Origin: Microbacterium sp. SY138
Lineage (GTDB): Bacteria > Actinomycetota > Actinomycetes > Actinomycetales > Microbacteriaceae
Length of the DNA: 64,000 nt
Direction of reading: 5' to 3'
Assembly (NCBI RefSeq): GCF_039729145.1
Contig: NZ_CP155793.1
Span: 248,001 to 312,000 of the forward strand
The notes under the pieces are model-generated. The model made no database searches. It was not told where the DNA came from and saw only the letters and a program-made list of their open reading frames with translations. Position numbers and translations under genes: made by a program. Below, piece by piece: positions 1-8,193 of the stretch. How positions within the stretch are numbered: position 1 is the first letter of the stretch; each line of letters starts with the position of its first letter.

Positions 1-267
1 GTCACGGGGACGCCGGGCGCGGATGCGTACGGAGCGGAGGTGGTGACGGCCGCCGGTATCCGTTCGGTCTCGCTCGACGTGGACGGCGATCAGGACGCGG
101 TGGGCGATCAGGGTGAGGGGCCGAACGAGACGCTGGGGTTCCGTGACCTGATCCACGCGTTGCTCGATGCGGCACCGCGCGGGGCGACCGTGGCTCCCTG
201 GGGCGAGTCGCGGGTGGTCGTGGCGAACACGGTCCGCGCGGCCGAGATCGCCCGGAGCGACGCATGA
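1..267 (+). CDS. C-terminal end of a protein, possibly Gfo/Idh/MocA-type oxidoreductase (5' truncated)
   Basis: The reading frame is open from the first base of the window and stops at 265-267, so only the last 88 residues are present. The tail has an acidic segment followed by a helix and a short strand (FRDLIHALLDAAPRG, then APWGES and a closing helix). This resembles the C-terminal end of Gfo/Idh/MocA sugar dehydrogenases, but no catalytic or nucleotide-binding motif is visible. It overlaps the next gene by ATGA, so the two are probably co-transcribed. The family call is an inference from style and context. Confidence 0.45.
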   Translation, partial: VTGTPGADAYGAEVVTAAGIRSVSLDVDGDQDAVGDQGEGPNETLGFRDLIHALLDAAPRGATVAPWGESRVVVANTVRAAEIARSDA

Positions 268-1184
268 GTGCACCGATCATCCGTGCGGCTCGGGCCGAGG
301 ATCAGACCACGCTCACCGCGCTGTGGGCGCAGGCGTTCACGCCGCCGCTCGCCCCCGACCAGTGGCTCATCGATCAGGAGCGGCTCGCGCACACACTCGT
401 CGCCGAGGACGATGACGGCCTGTGCGGTTCGATATACGGTCTGCCCAAGCAGCTGCGCGAGTCCGATGGCGTCGCCGAGGTGCACGCGATCGGCAGCGTC
501 GCGGTGGCCGAGCGGGCGCGAGGACAGGGCCTCGCCCGTCGACTCGTGGCGGCGACCCTGCAGACGGGCGGCGACGCCGACTGGGCATTGCTGTTCACCG
601 GCACCCCGGAGGTGTATCGGTCCAGCGGCTTCGACACCTTCTCCATGGCGCGCACTCTGGCCGGCTCCTGGACGGCACCGGTGTCGGCCGGGACCGATGC
701 GCGAGTCGAGCGCGCGACCGTCGGACTCGGGAGCTTCCGCCCGCTGTGCGAGGTCTACGAGTGCTCACGTGCGGGCAGGGTCGTGCTCGCCCCGGTGCGT
801 GGTGACCGCGACAGGGCGATGGCGGAGGTGCGGATGCGGGGTGCGACGCTGTACTGCCGGACCGAGGGGTCGACGGTGCTCGGCTACGCGGTCGCCGAGC
901 GTCGCGGCGGGATCGGCACGCTCCTGGAGAGCGCTGTGCTCCCGGGAATGGACGGCGACGAGGTGCGCGATGAGCTGCTCTCCGCCATCGCCGTCGACTG
1001 GCACTCCGCCGGGGTGACATCGTGCGAGCTCGCCGTTCCCGCCCTGCCCGAGGAGGATCGCGCACTTCGCGCCTTTGCCCCCGAGGCCGTGCGGCAGGAC
1101 GACCGCACCGGGATGATCCGTGCGCTGCGGCGTGCGCCGCGGCTCGACGGCATCCGCCATTTCACGGCGGGCGACTACTTCTGA
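264..1184 (+). CDS. GNAT family N-acetyltransferase, Eis-like
   Basis: This 306-aa protein has an N-terminal GNAT domain. The acetyl-CoA pyrophosphate loop reads RARGQGLARRL at about residues 85-95, after the typical beta-4 strand EVHAIGSVAVAE. A second GNAT-like segment and a C-terminal sterol-carrier-like tail follow, the layout of the Eis (enhanced intracellular survival) group that acetylates amines such as aminoglycosides or lysines. The ATG overlaps the upstream stop (ATGA), indicating translational coupling. The substrate is unknown. Confidence 0.75.
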   Translation: MSAPIIRAARAEDQTTLTALWAQAFTPPLAPDQWLIDQERLAHTLVAEDDDGLCGSIYGLPKQLRESDGVAEVHAIGSVAVAERARGQGLARRLVAATLQTGGDADWALLFTGTPEVYRSSGFDTFSMARTLAGSWTAPVSAGTDARVERATVGLGSFRPLCEVYECSRAGRVVLAPVRGDRDRAMAEVRMRGATLYCRTEGSTVLGYAVAERRGGIGTLLESAVLPGMDGDEVRDELLSAIAVDWHSAGVTSCELAVPALPEEDRALRAFAPEAVRQDDRTGMIRALRRAPRLDGIRHFTAGDYF

Positions 1185-1291
1185 GCGCCTCGCTCGGAAA
1201 AGCGCTGGGGACGGGGGATCGATCGGATGATGCGGCCCGGCCGAAGGACCGGACGCCTGACCGCGGCGATGACGCCGCAAGGAGGATGAGC

Positions 1292-3469
1292 ATGACCCAG
1301 AAGATGAGCACGACCCAGAAGGAGACGGCCGCTCTCGAGAGCCCGACCGCGACCCTGCGCAGCAGGCGCATGCTGCTCGCCGGCTTCGGCGCGGCGGCGA
1401 TCGGAGGCGTGGCGGCCGTCAGCGCGCAGACTCCGGCGCAGGCTGCCGGCCCCATCGTGACGCAGGGCGATTCGGGATCGTCGTCGGTGGCGAACGGCGG
1501 CACGGCGACCACGCTCGTGAAGCGCAAGGGCAAGGACGGTGATCTGGTCCGCACGACCGGTTACGCCGCAGCCGGCGACGGGGGTGCCGGGCTGTACCGC
1601 TTCGTGAAGAAGGACGCTCCGGCGGCGAACGGCGGCACCGTGCTGGCGGCCCCGAAGGGCGGAGCGTGGCTGCTCGTGCACGGCGGGATCGTGGACTTCC
1701 GGATGTTCGGGATCATGGATGCGAGCGTGAACGCCGACGACGCCCTCGACGCCATGGTGAACGACGCGAGCATCCACCGCATCGAGGGGCACAGCCCCCT
1801 CAACTTCGTGCGCCGCCACAGGTTCTCACGGTCGAACATCGCCTTCGACTTCGGGGGACACCTCATGACCACGGTCGGCATCGAGAACGCCGGCAAAGAC
1901 GATCCGTTCGCGGCGGTCATGTTCTTCCGCGGCGAGGTGACCGATGCGGTGCAGGAGGCGAAGCTCGGCGAGGTGGTGCCGGATCTCGGCGACGTCTTCC
2001 CGGTCGCCGATTCGTCGTTCTTCGCTGTCGGCGAGTGGTACGCGGCAGAGGTGAACGCGCTGTCGGGTCGTTGGGAGCGCGAGCTGCAGCGCATGGTGCA
2101 GGTCACGCAGATCGTGGACGGCACGCACATCCGCATCAACTACAAGAACGGCTGGCCGCTGGGCAAGGACCGCACGATGACCTGGCGCCGGGTCGTGCCG
2201 GTGCAGGACGTGACGGTGTCGAACCTGAAGTTCCTCGGCACCGGTACCGACGAGTACACGGGATCGCACCCGCTGGCGTTCGAGTACGCGGTGCGCTGCG
2301 ACGTCGACCACATCGACGGCACGGGGACCTTCTGGCCGCTCATCCAGCGCCGGTGGAACACCTACTACTCGACCGTGAGCTGCACGCTCAAGAACCCGAC
2401 CTCGGTCACCTGGGGTGGGGCCGGCTACCTGACGCAGCAGATCTACTGCCTCTACGGATACGTCGCCAACTGCCACACCGCGAACGCCCGGCACCTGAAC
2501 GACTTCACCGCGAGCGCCTACTGCCTGGTCGAGAACTGCCACGGCGACGGTGACGACCAGGGTCCGTTCGTCACCCACGGGCAGTACGAGCACGACCTCA
2601 CGTACACCGGCAATTCCGGTCTCATGACGTTCGCGAACTCCGGTGCGGCCTGGGGCTCCGCGGCCAAGCGCATCACGGTGCGCAAGCACGTGTGCTCGTG
2701 GTTCGTCGCCCGTGTGCGCATCACCGACCTCACGCTCGAAGACGTGCAGGTGATCGGCAAGCCCTCGCTCGCCGGCTCCGGCATGCTGTGGATCAACGCC
2801 GACGGCGCGCAGCTGCGCGGGTGCACGGCATCCGACACCCTCGTGATCACGCAGGCGTCCGACAATTCCGCACGGCCGACGGTGATCGCCGACTCGCACT
2901 TCACGTTCGTCGCGCCGGGAGAACTCACCAACGCCACGGTGAAGACACCCGTCACGTTCGTCGACACGGTGCTCGACCGGGTCGGCGGCATGAAGATCGC
3001 GGGAGCCGGAGCGGTCACGTTCCGGGGATCGACGCTCACGGCGGCTGACGATGCCGCGCCGATCGCCTCGTCGTCGGAGCGTCTGCGGTTCGAGGGATCG
3101 ACACTCCGCAACGCCCGTATCGCCGCGGCCAGAGGAGAGCGGCAGGCCGTCGAGATCGCGGGATCGGACGTGGCGGTCAAGGGCGGCACCGGCGTCTCCC
3201 GGACCGGCGACGGCGAGCTGCATCTGACGCTCTCCGACAGCACCTTCCGCGCGGAGGGGGCGGCGACGCACGTCGCGGTCACGAAGGGCGCGACTCACTA
3301 CCGCGCGGTCGGCAACCGCTTCGAGGGCGGGGCGCTGGAGCTGGCGGACGCCGCGTTCGGCGCCTCGTCCACGTTGGTGCACACCGGCAACGTCGAGTCG
3401 GGCGTCACGCGCACGGCCTTCCCCGCCGAGGGCCCGCGCGTCGTCGACACGGCGAACCTCAGGGTCTGA
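1292..3469 (+). CDS. Tat-exported right-handed beta-helix protein (paralogue of 8193-10376)
   Basis: This protein of about 725 aa starts with a twin-arginine signal (SRRMLLAGFGAAAIGG, then an Ala-rich cleavage site ending AQAA). The rest consists of short Asn/Asp/Gly-rich strands typical of parallel beta-helices. A central block (ARHLNDFTASAYC, ENCHGDGDDQG, THGQYEHDLTY) resembles, from memory, phage pre-neck appendage/tailspike or pectate-lyase-like proteins. It is closely related over nearly its full length to the product at 8193-10376. ATG 1292 was chosen because AAGGAGG (1279-1285) lies 6 nt upstream; the ATG at 1286 abuts the ribosome-binding site. The enzymatic activity, if any, is unknown; a role in binding or cutting an extracellular polysaccharide is inference. 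Confidence 0.7.
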   Translation: MTQKMSTTQKETAALESPTATLRSRRMLLAGFGAAAIGGVAAVSAQTPAQAAGPIVTQGDSGSSSVANGGTATTLVKRKGKDGDLVRTTGYAAAGDGGAGLYRFVKKDAPAANGGTVLAAPKGGAWLLVHGGIVDFRMFGIMDASVNADDALDAMVNDASIHRIEGHSPLNFVRRHRFSRSNIAFDFGGHLMTTVGIENAGKDDPFAAVMFFRGEVTDAVQEAKLGEVVPDLGDVFPVADSSFFAVGEWYAAEVNALSGRWERELQRMVQVTQIVDGTHIRINYKNGWPLGKDRTMTWRRVVPVQDVTVSNLKFLGTGTDEYTGSHPLAFEYAVRCDVDHIDGTGTFWPLIQRRWNTYYSTVSCTLKNPTSVTWGGAGYLTQQIYCLYGYVANCHTANARHLNDFTASAYCLVENCHGDGDDQGPFVTHGQYEHDLTYTGNSGLMTFANSGAAWGSAAKRITVRKHVCSWFVARVRITDLTLEDVQVIGKPSLAGSGMLWINADGAQLRGCTASDTLVITQASDNSARPTVIADSHFTFVAPGELTNATVKTPVTFVDTVLDRVGGMKIAGAGAVTFRGSTLTAADDAAPIASSSERLRFEGSTLRNARIAAARGERQAVEIAGSDVAVKGGTGVSRTGDGELHLTLSDSTFRAEGAATHVAVTKGATHYRAVGNRFEGGALELADAAFGASSTLVHTGNVESGVTRTAFPAEGPRVVDTANLRV

Positions 3470-3504
3470 GCCGGGCGCGCTTCCTGGCGCGAGTGCCGCG
3501 GATG

Positions 3505-3590
3505 CCGCCGAGCGCACGGGATGCTGCCGAGTGCACGGCTTCTCGACGTGAAGAAGCCGTGCGCTCGGTGAGCACCCGTGCACTCGGCGG
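3505..3590. repeat. 86-bp nested palindrome between convergent genes (terminator-like)
   Basis: The outer arms CCGCCGAGCGCACGGG (3505-3520) and CCCGTGCACTCGGCGG (3575-3590) enclose inner arms GCCGAGTGCACGGCTTCT (3526-3543) and AGAAGCCGTGCGCTCGG (3552-3568), with an 8-nt loop. It lies between the stops of two convergent genes, so it could terminate transcription in both directions or be a REP-like element. Confidence 0.75.
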
Positions 3591-3606
3591 GGCGTGGGGC
3601 GTGGGG

Positions 3607-4593
3607 TCAGAGGCCGGTGACGACGACCAGCTTGCCGACGGCGGTGCCCTGTTCCATCGCGGTGTGCGCCTCGGCGATCTGGTCGAAGGCATAGACGCGG
3701 TCGATCGGCACGGTGGCCTCGCCGGCCGCGACCGCATCGAGGAAGCCCTGGAGCACAGCCGGCGGCAGGTCGGCCGCGCCTCCGCCGTACGCGCTGAGGC
3801 GCACGCCGCGGGGGATGTACTCGATGGGGTAGAAGTCCTTCACGGTCCACTCGTTCGAGAGCATCCCGGTGAAGCAGACCACGCCGTGCACGCGCGTCGA
3901 GCGGAGGGTGTCCGGCAGGGTCGGCGTGCCGACCAGCTCGAGAGCCGTGTCGACGCCCTCGGGCAGGATCGCTCTGACCTGCGCCTGCACGTCGCCGTCG
4001 TCGATGAGCACGTGGTCGACGCCGATGCGGGTGAGCGCCTCGGCCTTGCGGGGGTTGCGTGTGGTCGAGAAGACCGTCATCCCGCGCTGCTTCGCGAGCA
4101 CCGCGGTCGCCATCCCGATCGACGAGGTGCCGCCGCGGATCAGGATCGACTGGCCCGGCTGAGCGTCGAGCCCCACGGTGAGCGATCCGTACGAGGTCTG
4201 CAGCATCTCGGGCAGGGCGCCGAGGGTGCCCCAGTCGAGGTCGCTCTCGAAAGCGATCACCTGGGTCGCGGGAACGCAGGTGTACTCCGCGTATCCGCCG
4301 TCGTACGCGCGTCCCATCCCGCCCATCACCGCCACGACCTGCTGGCCGGGGGTGAATTCGCCCCCGGGCGCCTCGACGACGACTCCGGTCGCCTCGATGC
4401 CGAGCACGCGGGGAAAGGTGACGCCCTCCGCCAGGCCGAGTCGGGTGTGGAGTTCGGAGCGGTTCAAGCCGAACGCCTTCACCTGGATCAGCACCCAGCC
4501 CTCACTCGGTGTCGGGATCGGCAGCTCGCGGATGGTGAGGGCCTCAACGGGGCCGGGTGCGTCGAGCACGATCGCGCGCATCATCTCGGTCAT
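3607..4593 (-). CDS. NADPH:quinone oxidoreductase / zinc-independent MDR alcohol dehydrogenase
   Basis: This 328-aa medium-chain dehydrogenase/reductase has an N-terminal GroES-like fold (ALTIRELPIPTPSEGWVLI) and a nucleotide-binding motif GGTSSIGMATAVLAK near residue 150. The next strand carries basic residues (TTRNPRK), which suggests NADPH. Catalytic-zinc cysteine and histidine ligands are absent, as in the quinone-oxidoreductase branch. The start overlaps the upstream marR stop by 4 bp (ATGA), so the two form an operon probably controlled by that regulator. The substrate is unknown. Confidence 0.8.
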   Translation of the reverse strand: MTEMMRAIVLDAPGPVEALTIRELPIPTPSEGWVLIQVKAFGLNRSELHTRLGLAEGVTFPRVLGIEATGVVVEAPGGEFTPGQQVVAVMGGMGRAYDGGYAEYTCVPATQVIAFESDLDWGTLGALPEMLQTSYGSLTVGLDAQPGQSILIRGGTSSIGMATAVLAKQRGMTVFSTTRNPRKAEALTRIGVDHVLIDDGDVQAQVRAILPEGVDTALELVGTPTLPDTLRSTRVHGVVCFTGMLSNEWTVKDFYPIEYIPRGVRLSAYGGGAADLPPAVLQGFLDAVAAGEATVPIDRVYAFDQIAEAHTAMEQGTAVGKLVVVTGL

Positions 4594-5033
4594 GGGGTGA
4601 CTCCTGTCGTCGGTATGGGCTTGCGCACCCGAAGGGTGGCGAGAGTGGTGGCGAAGTGCTGAAGGTCGTCGGCGGAGACGCTCTGGAACCACGGCTCCAG
4701 TTCTCTGCCGAAGGTCTGGGTCGCGATCGTCAACATGTCCTCGCCCGCCGGCGTGAGCGTGATGAACGAAGCCCGTCGGTCGTCGGGGTTCGGTGTGCGC
4801 TCGCAATAGCCCGCTGCTTCGATGCGAGCGACCAGCTTGCTGGTGCCGCCCTCGGTGATCGAGAGCTCGGTCGCGATGTCGGAGGCCCGGCAGTTCTCGA
4901 TCCGGTCGATGGCCCGCATGGGCTCGAACCAGCTCAGCGGCAGGGAATGCTCGGCGCGGAGGCGTCGGTCGACCGCCTCCCAGATCTCCATCTCGAAGCG
5001 GATCACATCATCGAAGAGTCGATGCAGGTCCAC
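4590..5033 (-). CDS. MarR family transcriptional regulator
   Basis: This 147-aa winged-helix regulator has recognition and wing segments ASDIATELSITEGGTSKLVARIE and NPDDRRASFITLTPAGE, the latter being the typical DxR wing. GTG 5033 was chosen because AAAGGA lies about 6 nt upstream; the longer frame has no ribosome-binding site. It is the first gene of a two-gene operon with the quinone oxidoreductase, a common arrangement for drug- or redox-responsive MarR proteins that repress their own operon. Confidence 0.8.
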   Translation of the reverse strand: MDLHRLFDDVIRFEMEIWEAVDRRLRAEHSLPLSWFEPMRAIDRIENCRASDIATELSITEGGTSKLVARIEAAGYCERTPNPDDRRASFITLTPAGEDMLTIATQTFGRELEPWFQSVSADDLQHFATTLATLRVRKPIPTTGVTP

Positions 5034-5057
5034 GGCGCGTCCTTTCCACGAGCACTG

Positions 5058-5077
5058 ACTTACTTTCCGTGGCAAGT
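5058..5077 (-). promoter_or_regulatory. Candidate MarR operator
   Basis: The imperfect inverted repeat ACTTAC-N8-GCAAGT lies 25 bp upstream of the marR GTG. Half-sites of the ACTTGC/GCAAGT kind are common for MarR-family operators. Its autoregulatory role is inferred from position. Confidence 0.45.
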
Positions 5078-5177
5078 ATATGGGCGATTCGGTGGACCGG
5101 GCGCGAGAAGGGCGAATCTCACCGGCGGGGGAGGCGGCGGGAGAGGTGCCGGAGCGAGGCGGCGGGAGGAGGCGGGA

Positions 5178-6020
5178 CTAGGTGGAGGGGATGCCGACGA
5201 GCTCGGCGCTGCGCTGCCAGAGCGCCTCGGCCAGGGCCGCGTCATCCACCTGCGGATTGACCTTCGCGGTCAGCTGACGCTCGTCGTAGTAGGCGCCGGA
5301 GAACCATGTCTCATCAGGGGTGCCCTCGATGAACCAGCGCAGGGTCGCGCCACCCTTGTCGGCGCCGACGAGCATGAGGCGCTTGAGCGGTGTGCGGTAG
5401 AGCAGGCGCATGATGCTCGACGAGTCCGAAGCGAAGTTCGTCTGCACGGTGCCGGGGTGGAACGCGACCGCACTCAGCCCGTCGGCGTGGAACTTCGTGT
5501 GCAGGCTCTTGGCGAACAGCACGTTGGCGAGCTTCGCATCGCCGTAGGCCTTGTTCGCGCTGAAGCGGCGGTGATTGTCGAGGTCGTCCACATCGAGGTG
5601 GCCGAACAGGCGGTGCGCGATGCTGGAGGTGTTGATGACTGCGCCCTCGGCCTTCAACAGCTGAGGCCGCAACAGGTTCGTGAGCAGGAACGGCGCCAGG
5701 TGGTTGACCTGCATGGTCTTCTCGAAGCCGTCGACCGTGGGGGTCTGATCGCCGAAGATGCCACCGGCGTTGTTCGCCAGCACGTGGATGCCGCCGTCGC
5801 CGACCCCCTCCACGATCTTCGTGGCGAGCGCCCGCACGTCGTCGAGGCGTGCGAAGTCGGCGGTGAACCACGCAGCGCCCGTCTCCGCGGCGACCGCACG
5901 GGTCTTCTCCTCCGAGCGTCCCACCAGGATGAGCCGATGCGGGGACGACGCGAGCTGGCGGGCGGCTGCCGCGCCGATCCCGTCGGAGGCTCCGGTGAGG
6001 ACGATCGTGCGCGCGGTCAC
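5178..6020 (-). CDS. Short-chain dehydrogenase (retinol-dehydrogenase-like)
   Basis: This 280-aa SDR has the cofactor motif TGASDGIG at residues 9-16, a NNAGG motif, a catalytic Ser in NTSSIAH and the YxxxK motif as AYGDAK. The insertion after the catalytic Ser and the long C-terminal tail match the 'classical/retinol dehydrogenase-like' SDRs. The GTG start overlaps the gntR stop (GTGA), so it is translated from the same message as the regulator. It may belong to the sugar-acid regulon, but its substrate cannot be read from the sequence. Confidence 0.8.
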   Translation of the reverse strand: MTARTIVLTGASDGIGAAAARQLASSPHRLILVGRSEEKTRAVAAETGAAWFTADFARLDDVRALATKIVEGVGDGGIHVLANNAGGIFGDQTPTVDGFEKTMQVNHLAPFLLTNLLRPQLLKAEGAVINTSSIAHRLFGHLDVDDLDNHRRFSANKAYGDAKLANVLFAKSLHTKFHADGLSAVAFHPGTVQTNFASDSSSIMRLLYRTPLKRLMLVGADKGGATLRWFIEGTPDETWFSGAYYDERQLTAKVNPQVDDAALAEALWQRSAELVGIPST

Positions 6021-6679
6021 GGGGTGTCCGCGTCGGTCGACGGGGTGATGCGCTCGACCGCCCTGGTCACGTGCGCGGCGATCACGGCCTGCGCCTGCTC
6101 CGGGTCACCGCTCGCGATGGCATCGACGATCTGTTGGTGGCTGCGCACATGCTCTTCCTGCTCGGCAGGGTCGAGAGCGGCGTTGGCGGCATGCAGGAAA
6201 CCGGTGATGCGTCCGCGCAGCTGGCCGCTCAACTCGTCGAGGAAGCGGTGCTCGGCGAGGTCGGCGAGCGTCTCGTGGAACAAGCGGTCCTGGCGCAGCA
6301 CCTCGTCGATGTCGCCGGGTGCCGCATCCGCCATCGCCTGGATGATGGCACCGAGTCGGGCGGCGGATTCCTCGTTCCACCGCTCCTGCACGCGGATCGC
6401 CATGAACTGCTCGAGCACGATCCGCAGGCTCGAGATCTCCTGGAGGTCTTGTGCGCTCAGCTGGGCGACGCGGGCGCCGCGGCGGGGCTCCCGGGTGATG
6501 AGGCGCTCCTCGGCGAGACGGGTCAGTGCCTCGCGTACCGGGATGTGGCTGACGCCCAGCCGGTCGGCGAGCTTGCGTTCGACGAGGCGTTCACCGGGGG
6601 CGAGTTCTCCGGAATGGATGGCCGCACGCAGCTCGTCTGCGACCTGTTCGGCGATGTTCTGATCCGAGACGCTGCGCAT
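6017..6679 (-). CDS. GntR family regulator with FCD domain (FadR subfamily)
   Basis: This 220-aa protein has an N-terminal winged helix (IAEQVADELRAAIHSGELAPGERL, then LADRLGVSHIPVREALTRLAEE) and a C-terminal all-helical FCD domain. The domain carries the metal/ligand residues of this fold, with RLFHETLADLAEH and a late HQQIVDAI histidine. FCD GntR proteins typically sense sugar acids or other organic acids. It lies divergent to the MFS transporter. Five palindromes centred on CTATAG sit in front of its own gene and four other transcription units, so it is the likely repressor of the whole cluster (inference). Confidence 0.85.
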   Translation of the reverse strand: MRSVSDQNIAEQVADELRAAIHSGELAPGERLVERKLADRLGVSHIPVREALTRLAEERLITREPRRGARVAQLSAQDLQEISSLRIVLEQFMAIRVQERWNEESAARLGAIIQAMADAAPGDIDEVLRQDRLFHETLADLAEHRFLDELSGQLRGRITGFLHAANAALDPAEQEEHVRSHQQIVDAIASGDPEQAQAVIAAHVTRAVERITPSTDADTP

Positions 6680-6739
6680 TCGGTGCCCTTCTCGATCCGC
6701 GGTTCCGTCTCGTCGAGCGGGCGCGCATTCGTTCGCTCG

Positions 6740-6751
6740 ATGCTATGGCAT
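6740..6751 (-). promoter_or_regulatory. GntR-type operator 1 (in front of gntR)
   Basis: ATGCTATGGCAT differs from the perfect palindrome by one base. It lies 60 bp upstream of the gntR start in the gntR-MFS divergent region, consistent with autoregulation. Confidence 0.6.
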
Positions 6752-6787
6752 TTTCCGGATGAGTGGACACGGCGAGGGTTTTGCTAG

Positions 6788-6799
6788 ATGCTATAGCAA
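6788..6799 (+). promoter_or_regulatory. GntR-type operator 2 (in front of the MFS operon)
   Basis: ATGCTATAGCAA lies 29 bp upstream of the MFS start. An 18-bp stretch TTGCTAGATGCTATAGCA (6781-6798) is identical to 18241-18258. TATAGC inside the site could serve as the -10 box, so a bound repressor would block RNA polymerase. Confidence 0.75.
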
Positions 6800-6828
6800 G
6801 CCAGTCCATCGATGACGAAGGAGTTGTC

Positions 6829-8193
6829 ATGTCCGGGAACGGAATCGCCCCCGATACGCGCACGTCAGAGGAGGTCGGGGCCTCCGCCATGAAGAAGGCG
6901 ATCTGGCGCCTCGGCCCGTTCCTCGGGCTGCTCTATCTCGTCGCCTACATGGACCGCAACAACGCGGGCTTCGCCAAGCTGGAGATGACGGCGGCGCTGC
7001 AGATTACCGAAGCGGCCTTCGGATTCGCCGCCGGCATCTTCTTCATCGGGTACCTGCTGTTCGAAGTGCCCAGCAACCTGCTTCTCGAGCGCTTCGGTGC
7101 GCGCAAGTGGATCGCGCGCATCATGGTCTCCTGGGGCCTGGTCGCCGCCCTGACGGCCTTCGTGCAGGATGCGACCCAGTTCGCCATCGCACGCTTCGTG
7201 CTGGGCATCGCCGAAGCCGGCTTCTTCCCCGGCGTGCTCCTGTACCTCACGCTCTGGTTCCCGCGGCAGTACCGCACGCAGGTGCTCGCGGTGTTCGTCT
7301 TGTCGAACCCGATCGCGAACGCGGTCGCGGCACCGCTGTCGGGCTGGATGCTCGAACTGCACGGGATGTGGGGCCTCGACGGCTGGCAGCTGGTCTTCCT
7401 GCTGCAGGGCATCCCCGCGGTGATCCTCGCCTTCGTCGTCTTCTTCTGGCTGCCCGACCGCCCGCAGGACGCCCGCTGGCTCGACCCGACCGAACAGCGG
7501 TGGATCAACGACACCCTGGCCGCCGAGATCGCGGCCACCGAGCAGAAGCACGGGCGGCTGCGCCTGCGCGAGGTGTTCAGCAACGGGCGTCTGTGGACCC
7601 TGATCGTGCTCTTCTTCGGCGTCGTGTTCGGCGCGTACGGGCTGGGCATGTGGCTGCCGACGATCGTGAAGAGCATGGGCGACTTCTCCAACTCCACCAC
7701 CGGATGGCTCGTCGCCCTGCCGAACCTGTGCGCCGCGCTCGTGATGCTCCCCTGGGAGCGCGCAGCCAGGAAGCAGGGCAACATCCCCCTGCAGATCGGC
7801 ATCACGCTCACGATCACCGCGCTCTCGCTCATCGCGGCGGTCGCGGCCCAGGGCACGCCGATCCTCGCGCTCGCCGCCCTGTGCGTCGGCATGTCGGCCC
7901 TGTTCTCGACGACACCGCTGTTCTGGAGCCTGCCGCCCATGGTGCTCACGGGCACGGCGGCTGCTGCCGGGCTGGCCTTCATCAACTCGGTCGGCAACCT
8001 GGCCGGTTTCGCCGGTCCGTATGCGATCGGCTGGATCAGCGAGACCACCGGATCGGCGATCTGGGGTCTGCTCCTCATCGCCGGACTCACCCTGCTCGGC
8101 GCGAGCATCGCGTTCGTGCTGAGTCGACGGGCGGACTTCACGGTTCCGGCCGAGGTGCAGTTGAAAGCGGACGCCACGTCCGGGGTGCGGTGA
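6829..8193 (+). CDS. MFS transporter, anion:cation symporter (ACS) type
   Basis: This 454-aa protein has twelve predicted membrane segments. The first is LGLLYLVAYMDRNNAGFAK, and the DRxN motif after helix 1 is typical of ACS-family uptake systems for organic and sugar acids. A large loop WLPDRPQDARWLDPTEQ separates the two halves. ATG 6829 has GAAGGAG a few bases upstream and was preferred over an earlier in-frame ATG lying before the operator. It probably imports the acid that the downstream enzymes degrade, and it overlaps the next gene by one base (TGATG). Confidence 0.85.
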   Translation: MSGNGIAPDTRTSEEVGASAMKKAIWRLGPFLGLLYLVAYMDRNNAGFAKLEMTAALQITEAAFGFAAGIFFIGYLLFEVPSNLLLERFGARKWIARIMVSWGLVAALTAFVQDATQFAIARFVLGIAEAGFFPGVLLYLTLWFPRQYRTQVLAVFVLSNPIANAVAAPLSGWMLELHGMWGLDGWQLVFLLQGIPAVILAFVVFFWLPDRPQDARWLDPTEQRWINDTLAAEIAATEQKHGRLRLREVFSNGRLWTLIVLFFGVVFGAYGLGMWLPTIVKSMGDFSNSTTGWLVALPNLCAALVMLPWERAARKQGNIPLQIGITLTITALSLIAAVAAQGTPILALAALCVGMSALFSTTPLFWSLPPMVLTGTAAAAGLAFINSVGNLAGFAGPYAIGWISETTGSAIWGLLLIAGLTLLGASIAFVLSRRADFTVPAEVQLKADATSGVR

